This document shows positions 34,109-52,067 of a stretch of DNA of 64,000 nt, piece by piece. A program made the position numbers and the translations under genes. This DNA is from Dryomyza anilis (lineage: Eukaryota > Arthropoda > Insecta > Diptera > Dryomyzidae). The DNA is taken from NCBI GenBank assembly GCA_951804985.1, contig OX638133.1, positions 48,023,983 through 48,087,982 of the forward strand, given 5' to 3'. The notes under the pieces were generated by a model. It searched no databases and was not told the origin of the DNA. It worked only from the letters and a program-made list of their open reading frames with translations. Numbering within the stretch: the stretch's first letter is position 1; each line of letters opens with the position of its first letter.

Positions 34109-35307
34109 CACCGAAAAAAATACTGTAGTAAAATATACTACATATATGTCTTCGTTTTGAAAAAATGCAGTTCTACTACATTTTGATCGTTTTTAATACA
34201 TATATATTAATTTGTCTGGATTTGACTACACAATGTATTAGAAATTCGTTTTCTACATATTGCAGAATATGTAGTATGTATTTGTTTTCTGTAGTTTTTA
34301 TTTTTGAAATACGTGTACTACATAATACATAAAATGTATTATGCAATTATTATGTATAAAATTAAATTGGTCGTCCCTCGTGACCGAACCGTCTTAATGA
34401 GAGATGACTATAGAGCTGCCACCTAAGTTTACCGCTGAATATTTTTTGTTTTAAAACTTAGTTGTCAACTCTGCAGTATACAAATATAGCACGCAGCTGG
34501 AGATGAGTAGTTTGCTGATGTGGCGCGCCATGATGTTAGCATTGAGACGGCAAATTTTTGTTGTTTTCAATGTTCACTCTCTCATTTTTCGATCGCCACC
34601 TGTATTCTCTTCAGGCAGTAATAGTTGATATGACATCTTTATGGTTTTACCATGGTATGGTTTTACCATTGCATGGTTTTACCATAGAATATTATTCTTA
34701 TGTGTTTTAACCGAAAAGAAACACTTAAGTTCTTGTCATTCCTTTGAGTCGTCAGAACAGATGATACTTAGTGGTGCATCCATCTTATGGTCAGGAAAAT
34801 TTTTGTTTTATTTATATTTTTATTTATTTATTTTTTTATTTATTTAAGTGTAGATTTTTTTGTGGTTGGGAGTAACAATCTTTAGTTGTATTTGTACTAG
34901 ACAACTAAATAGTTTTTAGATTTATAAGCCTTGTATCTTATTTTTGGTATTAAAAAAATTATGTTAATATTTATGTATATATATAATTTTCCGAATTAAT
35001 AAAAATAAATATGTTAGTTAATAAATTATCACAACAAAGTAAAATAACTACATATTATTGTAAAATTAAAGACATATGTAATAATTTCTCTACATATTTC
35101 TGGACGTATAAATAAAGACAAAATGTAGGTTTTTTAATTGAAATTTTATATAGAAAAGCTGTTAAATTATGTAGTTATTTTCCATATAAAAACAACTACA
35201 TCAGTTTAGTAAAAATAAATACATATGCTTTTGGACGTAAATCAAATACATATAAATTTATTTTAAAGACATTTTTAGTTATTTTTAATACAGTATTTTT
35301 TTCGGTG
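34109..35307. mobile_element. 1.2 kb MITE, CACCG family, TA target duplication
   Basis: A 19 bp perfect terminal repeat, CACCGAAAAAAATACTGTA, on both ends, flanked by TA (34107-34108 and 35308-35309). The interior is non-coding, with a degenerate tRNA-like stretch near 34370-34430. The mirrored copy is 35961-37160. Diverged relatives of one half lie at 53768-53880 and 55205-55480. TA duplication and length fit a Tc1/mariner-dependent MITE. Confidence 0.8.
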
Positions 35308-35555
35308 TAGCTTTGTCAAATTGCCTCTAATTTAGCTTTTATTTAAATACAAATTTTTGAAAAAGTTAAATATTGGATAGAAAAAGACTTTATTACTCAT
35401 TAAAAAATGTCAAAAATTATTTATGTTTAAGAAATTAAATTGCGACACTTTGCTGAAAAGTTATAAATACTAGATTAAACATTTTTTTACTTGTTAAATT
35501 AACATTTTCTGATATTGTAACTTTTGCATTCATACAAGTTCAAAAGTAATATAGT

Positions 35556-39267
<3,712 letters not shown>

Positions 39268-39272
39268 TCGTA

Positions 39273-41468
<2,196 letters not shown>

Positions 41469-41469
41469 T

Positions 41470-42200
41470 ATATATAAAGGCTTTTTCAACAGGGACGCTA
41501 AAAAAGTAGAGCGAGGGACAGCAAACGACGCCATATTTCTTGCCGCTCTTTTGACATTTCTCTTCAGTAAGGTTTGCCATTTCATGCCACTGAAGCCGCT
41601 TGACCACAAGAAGCGTCGTATGTTCGTGAATTGGTCTGGGCCGTACTTCTTCCGTGATGATCAAGACCGGTACGTTACTGTGAATGGGAATCGCTACCGT
41701 TCAATGATAACCGAATATTTTTGGCCCTAATTGTATGATATGGACTTGGAGGATATATGGTTCCAACAGGACGGCGCCACAAGCTACACAGCGATTGCCA
41801 CAACCAATTTATTGGAAACCAAGTTTGGAGAACGTGTTATCTCACGAAATGGTCCAGTCGATTGGCCGCCTCGGTCGTGCGAGTTGACGCCGTTAGACTA
41901 TTTCCTGTGGGGCTACGTCAAGTCTATCGTCTATGCCAACAAGCCAGCGACGATTGATGAACTTCGTACGAATATCGAACGTGAAATTGCAGCAGTATCG
42001 GCCGATTTATGCATGAAAACCGTCGAAAACTGGGTTCAGCGTCTGGACTTCAGCAAGCGTGCCCGTGGTGGCCATACAAAATAAATCGAGTTCTATACAT
42101 AATGGCATCGAATGTACTTTTACAGGAATTGATATACAAAACCGTTTTTGTTTTATTTAAAAAAAACTTTTGTAGCGCCTCCGATGCGCCACCCTTTATA
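41470..42200 (+). pseudogene. Mariner/Tc1-superfamily transposase, truncated and interrupted
   Basis: The frame at 41731-42084 encodes the C-terminal catalytic half: WFQQDGATSYTA carries the second catalytic Asp, and PPRSCELTPLDYFLWGYVK carries the third acidic residue, here Glu, 37 residues later. The frame upstream (from about 41584) reads a short stretch with GPYFF and TVNG and meets an in-frame TAA before 41731. That upstream part joins an N-terminal fragment to a mid-protein segment, so an internal deletion is likely; the HTH domain is absent. A GC-rich end containing GGTGGCGCATCGGAGGCGCT (complement of about 42170-42192) may be the right terminal repeat. The protein would cut and paste the element at TA sites; this copy is dead. 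Confidence 0.82.
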
Positions 42201-42614
42201 TATATACATATATATTAGGGTGTCACTTATTTTTGAACACTCATGTCTCACTCCCTAGGATTGTTTATTAGGACTCTAAATAAGGTGTGCAAATTTATTT
42301 GAATTTTAACAACGGGAACACGTGCCGCAAGTACTTGGGAAATTGTACTAGGAGGTGCATTAGTACTAGGAGTCAAAATTTTGAATATTTCAAAACAATA
42401 TTTCGATATTTCGATAATTGTCCGTGTTATCGATTGTTTTATACAAAAGTACACATATATAAATCAAAGGATACTTTTTTAAAATATAAACATAAAATAA
42501 TGGCACAACATTTGTATACCAATTGAATGGAAACTAATTAAGCTTTTTAAAGGATGGCATACTTTAAATATTTTCCAAAGATTATATGTGTTTACTACTG
42601 TATAAAACAATCGA
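42201..42614. other. Unassigned sequence
   Basis: AT-rich, with AGTACTTGGGAAATTGTACT and GTACTAGGAG repeated within 60 bp (42331-42380). No gene or element recognised. Confidence 0.35.
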
Positions 42615-44354
42615 ATGATCGAAATATCATCCTTCAAAGTCTTATAAGTTTTGCAGGTATACCGAACTCAGACATTGCTGCGTATAATCGTTCCCTTATC
42701 GGAGTGTCGAAGGCGGCTTTATAGTCGACTAATAGGTGGTAGGTGTCGATCTGTTTTTCTAGGGTCTTTTCCTGGATTATGCGCAATGTGAAAATCTGGT
42801 TTATGGTGGACTTTCCAGGTCTGAAGCCGCACTGATAAGGTTCAATCAGTCTGTTGACGATGGTCTTCAGTCTTTCACATAATACGCTCGAAAGAACCTT
42901 GTATGCGATATTGAGTAGGCTGATCCCACGGTAGTTGGCGTAGATAGTAGGATCCCCTTTCTTTAGGATTGGGCAGAGTACACTGAGGTTCCAGTCACTT
43001 GGCATGCTTTCATCCGATCATATTCTGCTTACGAGCTCGTGCATGCTCTCTATTAGCTCTTCGCCTCCGGTCTTAATAAAATCAGCAAGCAGGCCATCCG
43101 CACCTGCGGCTTTGTTGTTTTTCTGCCGAGCGATGGCTGTTCTGACCTCGTCATGGTCGGGTGGCGGAATCTCAACGTCGTCATCAAGTACTGGGGTTGC
43201 CGGATTTACTTCTCTATCGGTGGAATTGCGGTCATCATCACCGGTCAGCAGTTTAGAGAAGTGATCCCTCCATATCTTCAGTGTGCTCTGGATATCTCTC
43301 ACTAGATTCCCGTTCTCATCTTTACAAGAAGAGGCTCCGGACTTTGAACCTCTGGCTAGGCGTCTTATTTTCTCGAAGAATTTTCGAGCCTCATTCCTGT
43401 CCCCATGCATCTCAATCTCCTCACACTCACGTCTTTGTGCCTCGATTTTTTTACGCCTGAAATGACGTCTCTCTTCCCTTCTCTTCTCTTTGTATCGCTC
43501 CTTCGCAGCTCGCGGAGCTGCAGGGTTGATTTGTACGCAGCGTCTTTCTCAGCAGTGGCCGCGCGACACTCTTGGTCATACCACTGATTCCTCAGGGGGC
43601 GTTGGAATCCAAGCACCTCTTCGGCAGCCGTACGCATATAGCAGGAGATATGGTTCCACTGCGCGCTTATATCATCGAGAGGAGGAGTGCTTTGTCTAAG
43701 CAAGTGTGAGAGTCGAGTGGAAAAGGCTTGCGTTGTCTGTTGTGATTGCAGCTTTCCGACGTCTAGCTTTCCGACGTCTAGCTTTCTCTGCGTTTGGTTC
43801 CGTACGTTCTTCGCAGCGCTTAAGCGTGTACGGATCTTGGCTGCTACAAGGTAGTGATCCGAGTCCATATTAGCACCTCAGAGTGCGTACGTCCATCACG
43901 CTCGAAGCGTGCCTTCCGTCAATCACAACGTGAACAATTTGATTTCGAGTTTTTTGATCGGGCGACAACCATGTGGCCTTGTGGATATCGAAATGTTCGA
44001 ATCTAGTGCTACTAACTACCATGTTTCGTGCTGCGGCGAAGTCGATTAGCCTCGTTCCGTTATCGGAAGTGTTGGCATGGAGGCTAAATTTTCCGATTGT
44101 GGGACAAAAGATGGCTTCTCTGTTAAAATCGCCTAGCACGATTTTGATATCGTGGCGGGGGCAGCGCTCGTATGCGTTGTCTAGGAGTTCGTAGAAGCGC
44201 TCTTTTGTCTCGTCATCCTTCTCGTTCATCGGAGCGTGAGCACAAATTAGGCTAATGTGGAAATATTTAGCCTTGATGTGGATTGTTGCCAGCCTTTCGT
44301 CCACGGGCGTGAACCTAGAGACAAGGTGGCGGAGTCTCTTGCCGACCACATTAT
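42615..44354 (-). pseudogene. RTE-like LINE: endonuclease and partial reverse transcriptase
   Basis: Minus-strand reading order: endonuclease at 44349-43870 (GDFN motif, TRNQIVHVVIDGRH), its end and linker at 43868-43365 (DSDHYLVAAK), linker at 43410-43018, and RT fingers and palm at 43005-42634 (NYRGISLLN, QCGFRPGKST, LVDYKAAFD). Sequence stops soon after GIPAKLIRL, so the YxDD catalytic part is missing. One-base shifts occur near 43868 and 43400; the latter restores the first frame. A 15 bp tandem duplication (two copies of KLDVG) lies near 43760. The clade call RTE rests on these motifs from memory. The enzyme would nick DNA and prime reverse transcription; this copy cannot. Confidence 0.85.
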
Positions 44355-44374
44355 TTTTATTGACTCAAATTTTT

Positions 44375-44449
44375 TGTGGTAACCTCTAGCAGCACAATGC
44401 AACTTAGAAGCCTTATTCCAACTTTGGGACAAAATTTCGATCCGCCCTA
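44375..44449. mobile_element. Solo end of a hAT-like element
   Basis: About 75 bp ending TTTCGATCCGCCCTA. Its complement matches the left end of the element at 57705: TAGGGCG, GATCGA, then TTTTGTCC/AAAG, AGTTG/ACATTGTGCTGCT in the same order. It separates the RTE LINE from the SINE remnant. The other end is missing. Confidence 0.7.
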
Positions 44450-45677
44450 ACGCACATCTCAAAATGGTGAGAGAGCTCGGCCTAAGTACTACACAGAGGG
44501 AAAAAAGTTCTTAAGTCCAAAAGGAATCAAGAAGTATACCGAGTGATATACAGCTAAACCGAAAAATTCTTAATATCAAGAAATGGATTTTCTTAGTTGG
44601 CAAAAAAGTAACTAAGTAGAATTATTCTTGGATTCAGTTATTAATTTCTTGGATATCAAAAAAGTAACTAAGTAGAAAAACAAAAAAAAAATAACAAAAT
44701 ATAGTCGAGTTAGTTTATTGTTTATTTAGAACTTTATTACCTTATTATATTTATTTTTGTATATTAAATGACTTCTTTGAATATTTAATGTAATTGAATT
44801 GTTAATTTTATTTTATTTTTATTATTATTTAATTAAACTCTGTATATTATTCTGAAACCGTTTACTTACCTTATACACTTTCTCCTCTTCTGTTGCCTCT
44901 TCTTTTGGTTATGTATAAACCCTCCGCACGTTACCCATAAGTATTGTATAGTGTATTTAGATAACAATGGAATAAAATCAACTTGGTATTTATGCAAAAT
45001 TGAACCCAAATTTATGTTTACGAACTGAAACCATACCAATATTCGTAGGAAAAATCGTTTTTTCTATTTATATCTTTCAAATTCATACATACACAGACGC
45101 TTGCTTGTCTGGGTGTGCTTTGTTGTTCTATTCGTGAAAACACTCACATGCAAACCTTGTATATCATGCCGTTTTTTGATACCTAAGAAGAAAAAAAATT
45201 TGCAATCCAGACAAATTGTACTCAATTACTTTTTTGATACCTAAGAACTTAATGTCTGAATATCTAGAAAAATTTGGCTTAGTTACTTTCAACAGACAGA
45301 CAGGCAGACTATAAAACAGATGGCGACCTCGCAAAACAAAGCATACAGACAGAGCAATATCGATAAAAACAACAACAATACATGAACACGTGTTCTTTTT
45401 GCGATGAGTTCAGCAACAATTTTGCGTGTTCTTTTTGGTTTTTAATAATCAATAAATTAACTTCTGAAAATCCAGTTGAATAAAGTTTGTTTACTTTTTT
45501 GACAACTAAGTAATTTGCTTTATTGATATGCAGATGACTAATTCTTGAATTTTAGTAGTATTTTTTTGATATTAGTCAAATTCTACTATTTTTCTTTCTA
45601 ACCGAATTCTTCTCGAGTTTTAGAATTTTATTAACCTCCGTGTAATAGGACAGTACTGCCAAACTATTATTATTATA
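44450..45677 (+). mobile_element. 3' part of a SINE, split by a MITE
   Basis: 44450-44491 matches the SINE body (CTCAAAATGGTGAGAGAGCT) and 45645-45677 matches its end (GGACAGTACTGCCAAACTAT) with the ATT tail. Joining 44491 to 45645 gives the uninterrupted family sequence with only one extra base pair of TA. The head is lost. Confidence 0.85.
44492..45642. mobile_element. 1.15 kb MITE with TA target duplication, inside a SINE
   Basis: Ends CACAGAGGG and CCTCCGTG (complement CACGGAGG) form a short imperfect inverted repeat. TA flanks it at 44490-44491 and 45643-45644. Exact boundaries follow from the interrupted SINE. The interior is AT-rich and has repeated AAGAATT/TTCTTG-type motifs and ACAGACAGGCAGAC near 45295, with no frame. 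Similar ends occur at 46915-46930 and 55796. Confidence 0.82.
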
Positions 45678-45898
45678 GATAAAGTGCGAATGTCGCGTTC
45701 AGAAATTTTTGATTTTCGACCGCGATTGTGAATTTTTGCCTCAGTTGTTCCATTTTTTTTATAATTGTTGATGATAGATTGAACCATGATTTTTGGTAAG
45801 CCCAATTCCGCAGAAATATCACCGTAACTTTTACCAGAATCGCGTTTTTTTATTATCAAATTGCGAATTTCCTCGCTAACTGGTTTGCCACGTGCCAT
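45678..45898 (-). pseudogene. Tc1-like transposase N-terminus
   Basis: The minus-strand frame from the ATG at 45898 opens MARGKPVSEEIRNLIIKKRD and continues through a helix-turn-helix (SYGDISAELGLPK, then VQSIINNYKK) and the basic linker NRGRKSK, matching the DNA-binding domain of Tc1-family transposases. After about 72 residues it runs into the SINE ATT tail, so everything including the DDE core is missing. The HTH would bind the element ends. The fragment is intact as far as it goes. Confidence 0.85.
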
Positions 45899-45959
45899 GT
45901 CGAAATGTAAAACTTTAATGACATAACTGACATAAATTCAACAGATACCAGTAAAAATA

Positions 45960-46645
45960 TTCAAAAACTTTGCGATATTTCGAAGTTTTAGTTTTTGCGA
46001 AAAATCAAAAAGAAATTTGTGTTACCAAAAAAGTGTGTCGAGAGAGTAATTTATCACAATTTTCTAAGCTCTCTTGAAAAACATTTAAATATTAGTTTGC
46101 AATGTGTTTGTTGTCAAAATTTCGGAAAAATATTTTAAACTTTATCTTACTGAAATTTTTCCGAATATTTTTTAAAATATTCGGAAATATTGGATTAAAA
46201 TGGAGGAAATTGCACGCAGAGATATAAAATTTCATACACATTGAATGTAGTGGTGCTAGATGCAAAATCGAACAAAATTCTTAGCATCTGATGTACGCAT
46301 TATAGTAAAACATGATGGGGAAAATTTCACTGCGTAATCTCCTGCTGTTTATCTAATTCGGCAGGTTTTAATGGGTTAAAAAAATCAAATATACATCCGT
46401 CGTCAACGAATTCTTGTGAGCGACTGAACTGAAATTTTTGAAAATTTGACATGAAAAAATAAAAAAATGCGACACCCTACAGCTACTCATTATTAAATTT
46501 AAATTTAAAATATTGTTTTGTCGCGACTGTCATATTAATATATATTGAATATTTTATTTTGTGACGCATATGAATTGTGAAAATTAATGAAAAAATTTCC
46601 TTATGGATCGCTTTAGCATACTATACATCTTTCAACATTTTTGTA
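45960..46645 (+). repeat. Dispersed repeat DR, plus copy
   Basis: Aligns with 51340-52030 and, inverted, with 47690-48380. Landmarks: AAAAGAAATTTGTGTTACC, GCACGCAGAGATATAAAATT, GTAGTGGTGCTAGATGCAAA, CAGCTACTCATTATTAAATT, GACGCATATGAATTGTGAA, ATGGATCGCT. This copy holds an additional stretch (46290-46480). No frame. Confidence 0.85.
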
Positions 46646-47674
46646 TTTCATTTGTGTTTCAAAAGATCATTTTTATAATTAAAAAAATATAATAAAAAAA
46701 TATAAAAAAATCTCACTTTTTCTTTCAAAAATATATTTTTTTCACTCGTTCTGAAAAGCAATAGAAAGGTATTAATTTGATTATAACCATGGATGAAAAA
46801 ATTGATGCTATATTAAGAAGCACTTGACAATTGCTTTTATGTTCAAAATTTGCAACATGTCCAAAAATTGTATATCTACATTACCCCATGTCCATTTTTC
46901 CCCAGGTTCCCCTACTTTTTCCCTCTGTGAACATATTTTTCTGGCATGGCTACATTTTCTCTGATAAAAGGATTTTATATTCATTGCAAGATTTTTTCAA
47001 CACACATGCTTTGAAAAATATCTGATATATGTAAAAGTACATCTGATTGAAATGATAAAATAATAATTTTTTTTTCGCAGGTATGTATAAAAATATAAAT
47101 ATATTTTTTGTTTCATATAAAGTTATTTATTGCCGTAACATATTTTTTTGATTCTTTTGAAGTCAATGATTACTCTTGGAGTCTGCCCAGGGTTAACGCA
47201 GTATAAATGTGTAATGCGATAAACATATTATGTTCAGATGCAAACATATTTTATGTTTACCCATGACACATTTCCAAATATATATTATGTTCCCCAAACA
47301 TATACGTTATTTCCCGTTAAATATGTTTGGGAGAGCCATTTTCTTCCTTGCCTGTGGAAAAACACTTTCTATTTAAACTGTGGTACGAGTCCGCTCGATT
47401 CACAATCCAGCGAACTGAACGGATTTTCTTTAAAAAAATGTCATAGAAACATATAGTTCTCGTGAAGTAACAACTCCTTAACTATACAAATTACTGAGTA
47501 TATTACGCTATTTTGGAATACTGTCATTAATTAAAGTTTGGCAAATAAAACTAGAAGTAATCGATAGAAAAAGATATATTAACCTAACCGTAAAATAAAA
47601 CACAGGTTACTTCTGGCCATTTATAAATTTCCACTGCATCGAAGATCCTACCAAACATGAAGGTCACACAGTTC
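46646..47674. other. AT-rich spacer between inverted DR copies
   Basis: TTTTTCCCTCTGTG at 46917-46930 is the complement of the MITE end at 44492, so a decayed relative may end here. Short frames at 46831-47025 and 47238-47456 are not convincing. Confidence 0.3.
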
Positions 47675-48440
47675 TTTAAAAATGTTGAAATATGTATAGT
47701 ATGCTGTATCGATCCATAAGGGCTTTTTTCCTTTAATTTTCACAATTCATATGCGTCACGAAAATAGTCCCAAATCTTCCATTCATTAAAATAAAATGTA
47801 CAATATATATTACTAGAACAATCGCAACAATATTATAAATTTAAATTTAATAATTTTTTCAGATCCTACATCAGATCCTAAGAATTTTGTTCGATTTTGC
47901 ATCTACCACCACAACATTCAATGTATATGAAATTGTATATCTCTGCGTGCAATTCCCTCCATTTCATTCAAATATTTCATAATCTAATTTTAAAAAATAA
48001 TCCGAAAAATTTCAGTAAGATAAAGTTTAAAATATTTTTTCGAAATTTTGACAATAAACACATTGCGAACTAATATTTAAATGTTTTTCAAGAGAGCTTA
48101 GAGAATTGTGATAAATTACTCTCCCGAAACACTTTTTTGGTAACACAAATTTCTTTTTGATGTTTTGCAAAAACTAATATCCCAGATTTTTTTGCCAATT
48201 CTCCGTAGGGAGAGGTTCATATGTTATTTTGTGATAATGTTTACATCTGCTACATGTCGAAATCGTGCGATAACTTGCGAAATAAAGTACCAAAAATGGC
48301 CTTTTTTGCAACTTTGACTTGATTTTTTGCAAAATCTCGACGTATGGGGAAAATTCTGAGTACGCAGCAAGAATCAGGCGACCGAAATCTTCAAGAAATG
48401 ATAAGTTTCATTTCTGTGGACGCCAACAACTCTCAGATTA
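47675..48440 (-). repeat. Dispersed repeat DR, minus copy
   Basis: Reverse complement of 51270-52035, from GTCACACAGTTCTTTAAAAA to TTCTGTGGACGCCAAC. Together with 45960-46645 it forms a divergent inverted pair with a 1 kb spacer. A minisatellite begins at its edge. Confidence 0.88.
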
Positions 48441-48444
48441 ACCT

Positions 48445-48850
48445 AAAAAAAAGTTCCAATGGCGCACCTGGATGCGTATCTAGGCCCACAGGAAGAGATT
48501 CACCCAAAAAAATTCCAATGACGCAACCTGGTTGCGTAACTATGCCTACAGGAACAGAGTCACCCAAAAAAAGTTCCAATGACGCACCAGGATCCGTATC
48601 TAGACACACAGGAAGCGATTCACCCGAAAAAGTTCCAATGACGCACCTGTATGCGTATCTAGGCCCACAGGAAGCGATTCACCCAAAAAAGTTCCAATGA
48701 AGCAACCTGGTTGCGTAACTAGGCCAACAGGAACAGATTCACCCAAAAAAGTTCCAATGACGCACATCGTTGCGTAACTAGGCCCACAGAAAGAGATTCA
48801 CCCAAAAAAGTTCCAATGACGCACCTGGATGTGAATCCATACCCATTGGA
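48445..48850 (+). repeat. Minisatellite, unit about 61 bp, about 6.5 copies, two alternating types
   Basis: Units contain AAGTTCCAATGACGCACCTG, then TGCGTATCTAGGCCCACAGG, then AGATTCACCC. A second type has CAACCTGGTTGCGTAACTAG and GGAACAGATTCACCC. Types alternate rather than cluster. Units are not a multiple of three bases, so the 118-codon frame across it (48344-48700) is incidental. Confidence 0.9.
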
Positions 48851-49010
48851 ACTTTTAAACGGAACGAATCAATCGTTCTTTATCGGAACGTTCTTTGTCG
48901 GAACGATTCAAACGTTTTTTGTATGCAAAAGTTCCGAGCGGAAGCTGAAGTTCCGATTGAAACGTTTGCGCTCGGAACTTTTGCTTTTCGTTCGTTCCGT
49001 TCCCAACCCC
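48851..49010. repeat. GTTCCG-rich inverted repeats
   Basis: Many copies of GGAAC/GTTCC, with GCAAAAGTTCCGAGCG (48925-48940) exactly complementary to CGCTCGGAACTTTTGC (48969-48984). It could fold as a 16 bp stem with a 28 base loop. Possibly a MITE end; no partner found. Confidence 0.65.
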
Positions 49011-50370
49011 TGATATATATATTATAGCTGGACCCGTTCACAGCTTCGCCCGTGCTAAGTTTTTGTAATTGTAAAACTACATCGTTTATAAAGTGTGGAT
49101 ACATTTACGACCCTTTTTACCTTTTTAGTGACATGACTACGTCGCTATTTTTCGCGCCCACATAGAACACAGTACCATGCCCCTTTTTCAAATTCCGCTC
49201 ACATTCCACGTGGCTTATAAAATTTTTAAAAATGATCCTTTGTTTCGATTTGTACAACTCTGCTCTTAGTAAGTCAGGAATTTTTGCATTTATATTATCC
49301 AAGATTTTTGTACTTTTTGGATTTTATTGTTTTTTGTACATTTTTCGAACTATAACTTAAAATATATTTATGGTTTTCAGAGTAGAATTTATTTTTTGAA
49401 TAAAAACCATGGATTTAATTTAAGTCAATTCTGTGCCAACTTTGTAAGCGGTAGTTATTGATTGAATCTAATAGGTTCTGAAAAGTTGTCATGCTATAAA
49501 GAAGATATTCAAAATAGATTTGATCAGTCACTTATGCCGTTTCATTTTCTCAGCCATATCACTAATTCAGTATATAGAAAAAAACGGCATCCAGATCCAA
49601 GACGGTTATTTTTTTTCCACAAAGTATGTTTTAAACAGATGTTATTTAGCAGTTCTTGGCATCGAAAGGGTGGGAAGTAATAACTATCTGATAAATCCTA
49701 TTGAAATTTTTGTAGGGGAGGTGCCACGCCCCATTGTCCAATCCCGTCCATATTCTACGTGATAATCGGAGTTTTAAATATGAACATTTGTTTTAATTTT
49801 TATAACTCTACTTTTAGTATGTTTTTATAAAAGGTGACACGCCCTTTATATTATCCCGCCCACATTATACGTGACTTTTTAATATTAACATTTGTTTCCA
49901 TTTTCATAACTCTGATCAGAAATTATAGCCTTTTTAACGTTATGGTTATATCAAAGTGCCACGCCCCTTCATCAAATTCCTCCCATACTTAGCAAAAAGA
50001 TAAACAAAAACACAATACGTTACATTACTGAGCCCAATTTCATGACTGTGGGTATCGTAATTACCAGATATTTTGAATTAAAAGTTTAGTTTTGCCACGC
50101 CTCATTTTGTACCTTAGGAGGCGAATTTTAAAAAATCCATTCGTAGTGCGCTCTCACATTGGAAAATGAGCACTCTGTACAAATTTCAAGTTCCTAGGGT
50201 CAAATTTATGTTTTTTCGATTTTCCGGATTTTCCTTTGGGTTTTTCCGACTTTTCTTTTTTCCTCAACATCTCTTGCATTGACACGAACGAAATACAAGA
50301 AGAATTAGGCAAATCCGTTGGTTCGTTCTCCCGTGATGCTCTGGCACACACAGGACATTTCATTTTTATA
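49011..50370. other. Unassigned, with repeated GCCACGCCCC-type motifs
   Basis: Several diverged units with GCCACGCCC followed by CGCCCACATT or CCCATA and TAYGTG occur at about 49150, 49725, 49840 and 49955. They look like spaced remnants of one tandem or dispersed repeat. Short frames are not convincing. Confidence 0.4.
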
Positions 50371-50506
<136 letters not shown>

Positions 50507-50907
50507 CAACCCTAACAACTAGTAATAACACTGTTTTACAAGAATTTTCCACAGAAATGAAACCTATCATTTCTGGTAGATTTCGGTCTCCTGATTCTTG
50601 CAGCGTACTCAGAATTTTCTCTATACGTCGGGACTTTAAAAATCGAGTCAAAGTTGCAAAAAATGTCATTTATCACAAAATAAAAAATAAACCTTTCCCT
50701 ACGGATAATTGGCAAAAAAATCTGAGTCCATATATTACTTTTTGCGAAAAATCTAAAAGAAATTTGTGTTACCAAAAAAGTGTGTCGGGAGAGTAATTTA
50801 TCACAATTCTTTAAGCTCCACAATTATTTTTTAATTATGATTATTGAAAAATAAAAGAAAAATATTTTTTTATATATGAAGGTGTATGAATTAATAGTTG
50901 TTAGGGT

Positions 50908-50909
<2 letters not shown>
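50507..50909. mobile_element. 403 bp MITE embedded in a TA microsatellite
   Basis: Ends CAACCCTAACAACTA and TAGTTGTTAGGGTTG are perfect 15 bp inverted repeats. The element is flanked on both sides by long TA tracts (50388-50506 and 50910-51165), consistent with a TA-target element landing in a TA repeat. Its interior 50530-50820 is a diverged copy of the DR repeat (TAGATTTCGGTCTCCTGATT). Confidence 0.85.
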
Positions 50910-51165
<256 letters not shown>

Positions 51166-51269
51166 TTATTTTCATTGCATAAGCTATGAATTAAGCTTTC
51201 AAACTATATATTTCAAAAATATATAAGCCTTATCCATATTTTTAATTAATTACACTGTTCTACAAATTG

Positions 51270-52035
51270 AGAGTGGTTGGCGTCCTCAGAAATAAAACTT
51301 ATCATTTCTTGTAGATTTCGGTCTCCTGATTCTTGTTGCGTACTCCATTTTCCCTATACGTCGAGATATTGCAAAAAAATCGAGTGAAAGTTGCAAAAAA
51401 AGGCCATTTTTGGTACTTTATATCGCAAGTTATCGCACGATTTCGACATGTAGCAGATGCAAACTTTATCACAAAATAACATATGAACCTCTCCCTACGG
51501 AGAATTGGCAAAAAAATCTGGGATATTAGTTTTTGCAAAACATCAAAAAGAAATTTGTGTTACCAAAAAAGTGTTTCGGGAGAGTAATTTATCACAATTC
51601 TCTAAGCTCTCTTGAAAACCATTTAAATATTAGTTCGAAATGTGTTTATTGTCAAAATTTCGAAAAAATATTTTAAACTTTATCTTACTGAAATTTTTCG
51701 GATTATTTTTTAAAATTTGTTTATGAAATATTGATTAAAATGGAGGGAAGTGCACGCAGAGATATACAATTTCATACATATTTAATGTAGTGGTGCTAGA
51801 TGCAAAATCGAACAACTCGAACACCCTGCAGCTACTCATTATTAAATTTGAATTTATAATATTGTTTTGTCGCGACTGTTGTAGTAATATATATTGAACA
51901 TTTTATTTTAATGAATGGCATATTTGGGAATATTTTCGTGACGCATATGAATTGTGAACATTAAAGAAAAAAAGATCTTATGGATCGCTACAGCATTCTA
52001 TACATATTTCAATATTTTTAAAGAACTGTGTGACT
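51270..52035 (+). repeat. Dispersed repeat DR, longest plus copy
   Basis: From GTTGGCGTCCTCAGAAATAA to AAAGAACTGTGTGAC. It matches 47675-48440 inverted over its whole length, including ATTTTGTTTGTCGCGACTGT-like sequence, with a small deletion near 51805. No terminal inverted repeat or frame, so the class stays unknown. Confidence 0.88.
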
Positions 52036-52067
52036 TACAAATGTACTTCCAGAAACACAAATGAGAT

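Noticed and set aside
48344..48700. 118-codon frame with Ser/Pro-rich repeats
   Set aside because: It is a 61 bp minisatellite; the unit is not a multiple of three and successive units shift frame.
48445..48850. CRISPR-like array
   Set aside because: Repeats are contiguous variants without unique spacers, and the organism is eukaryotic.
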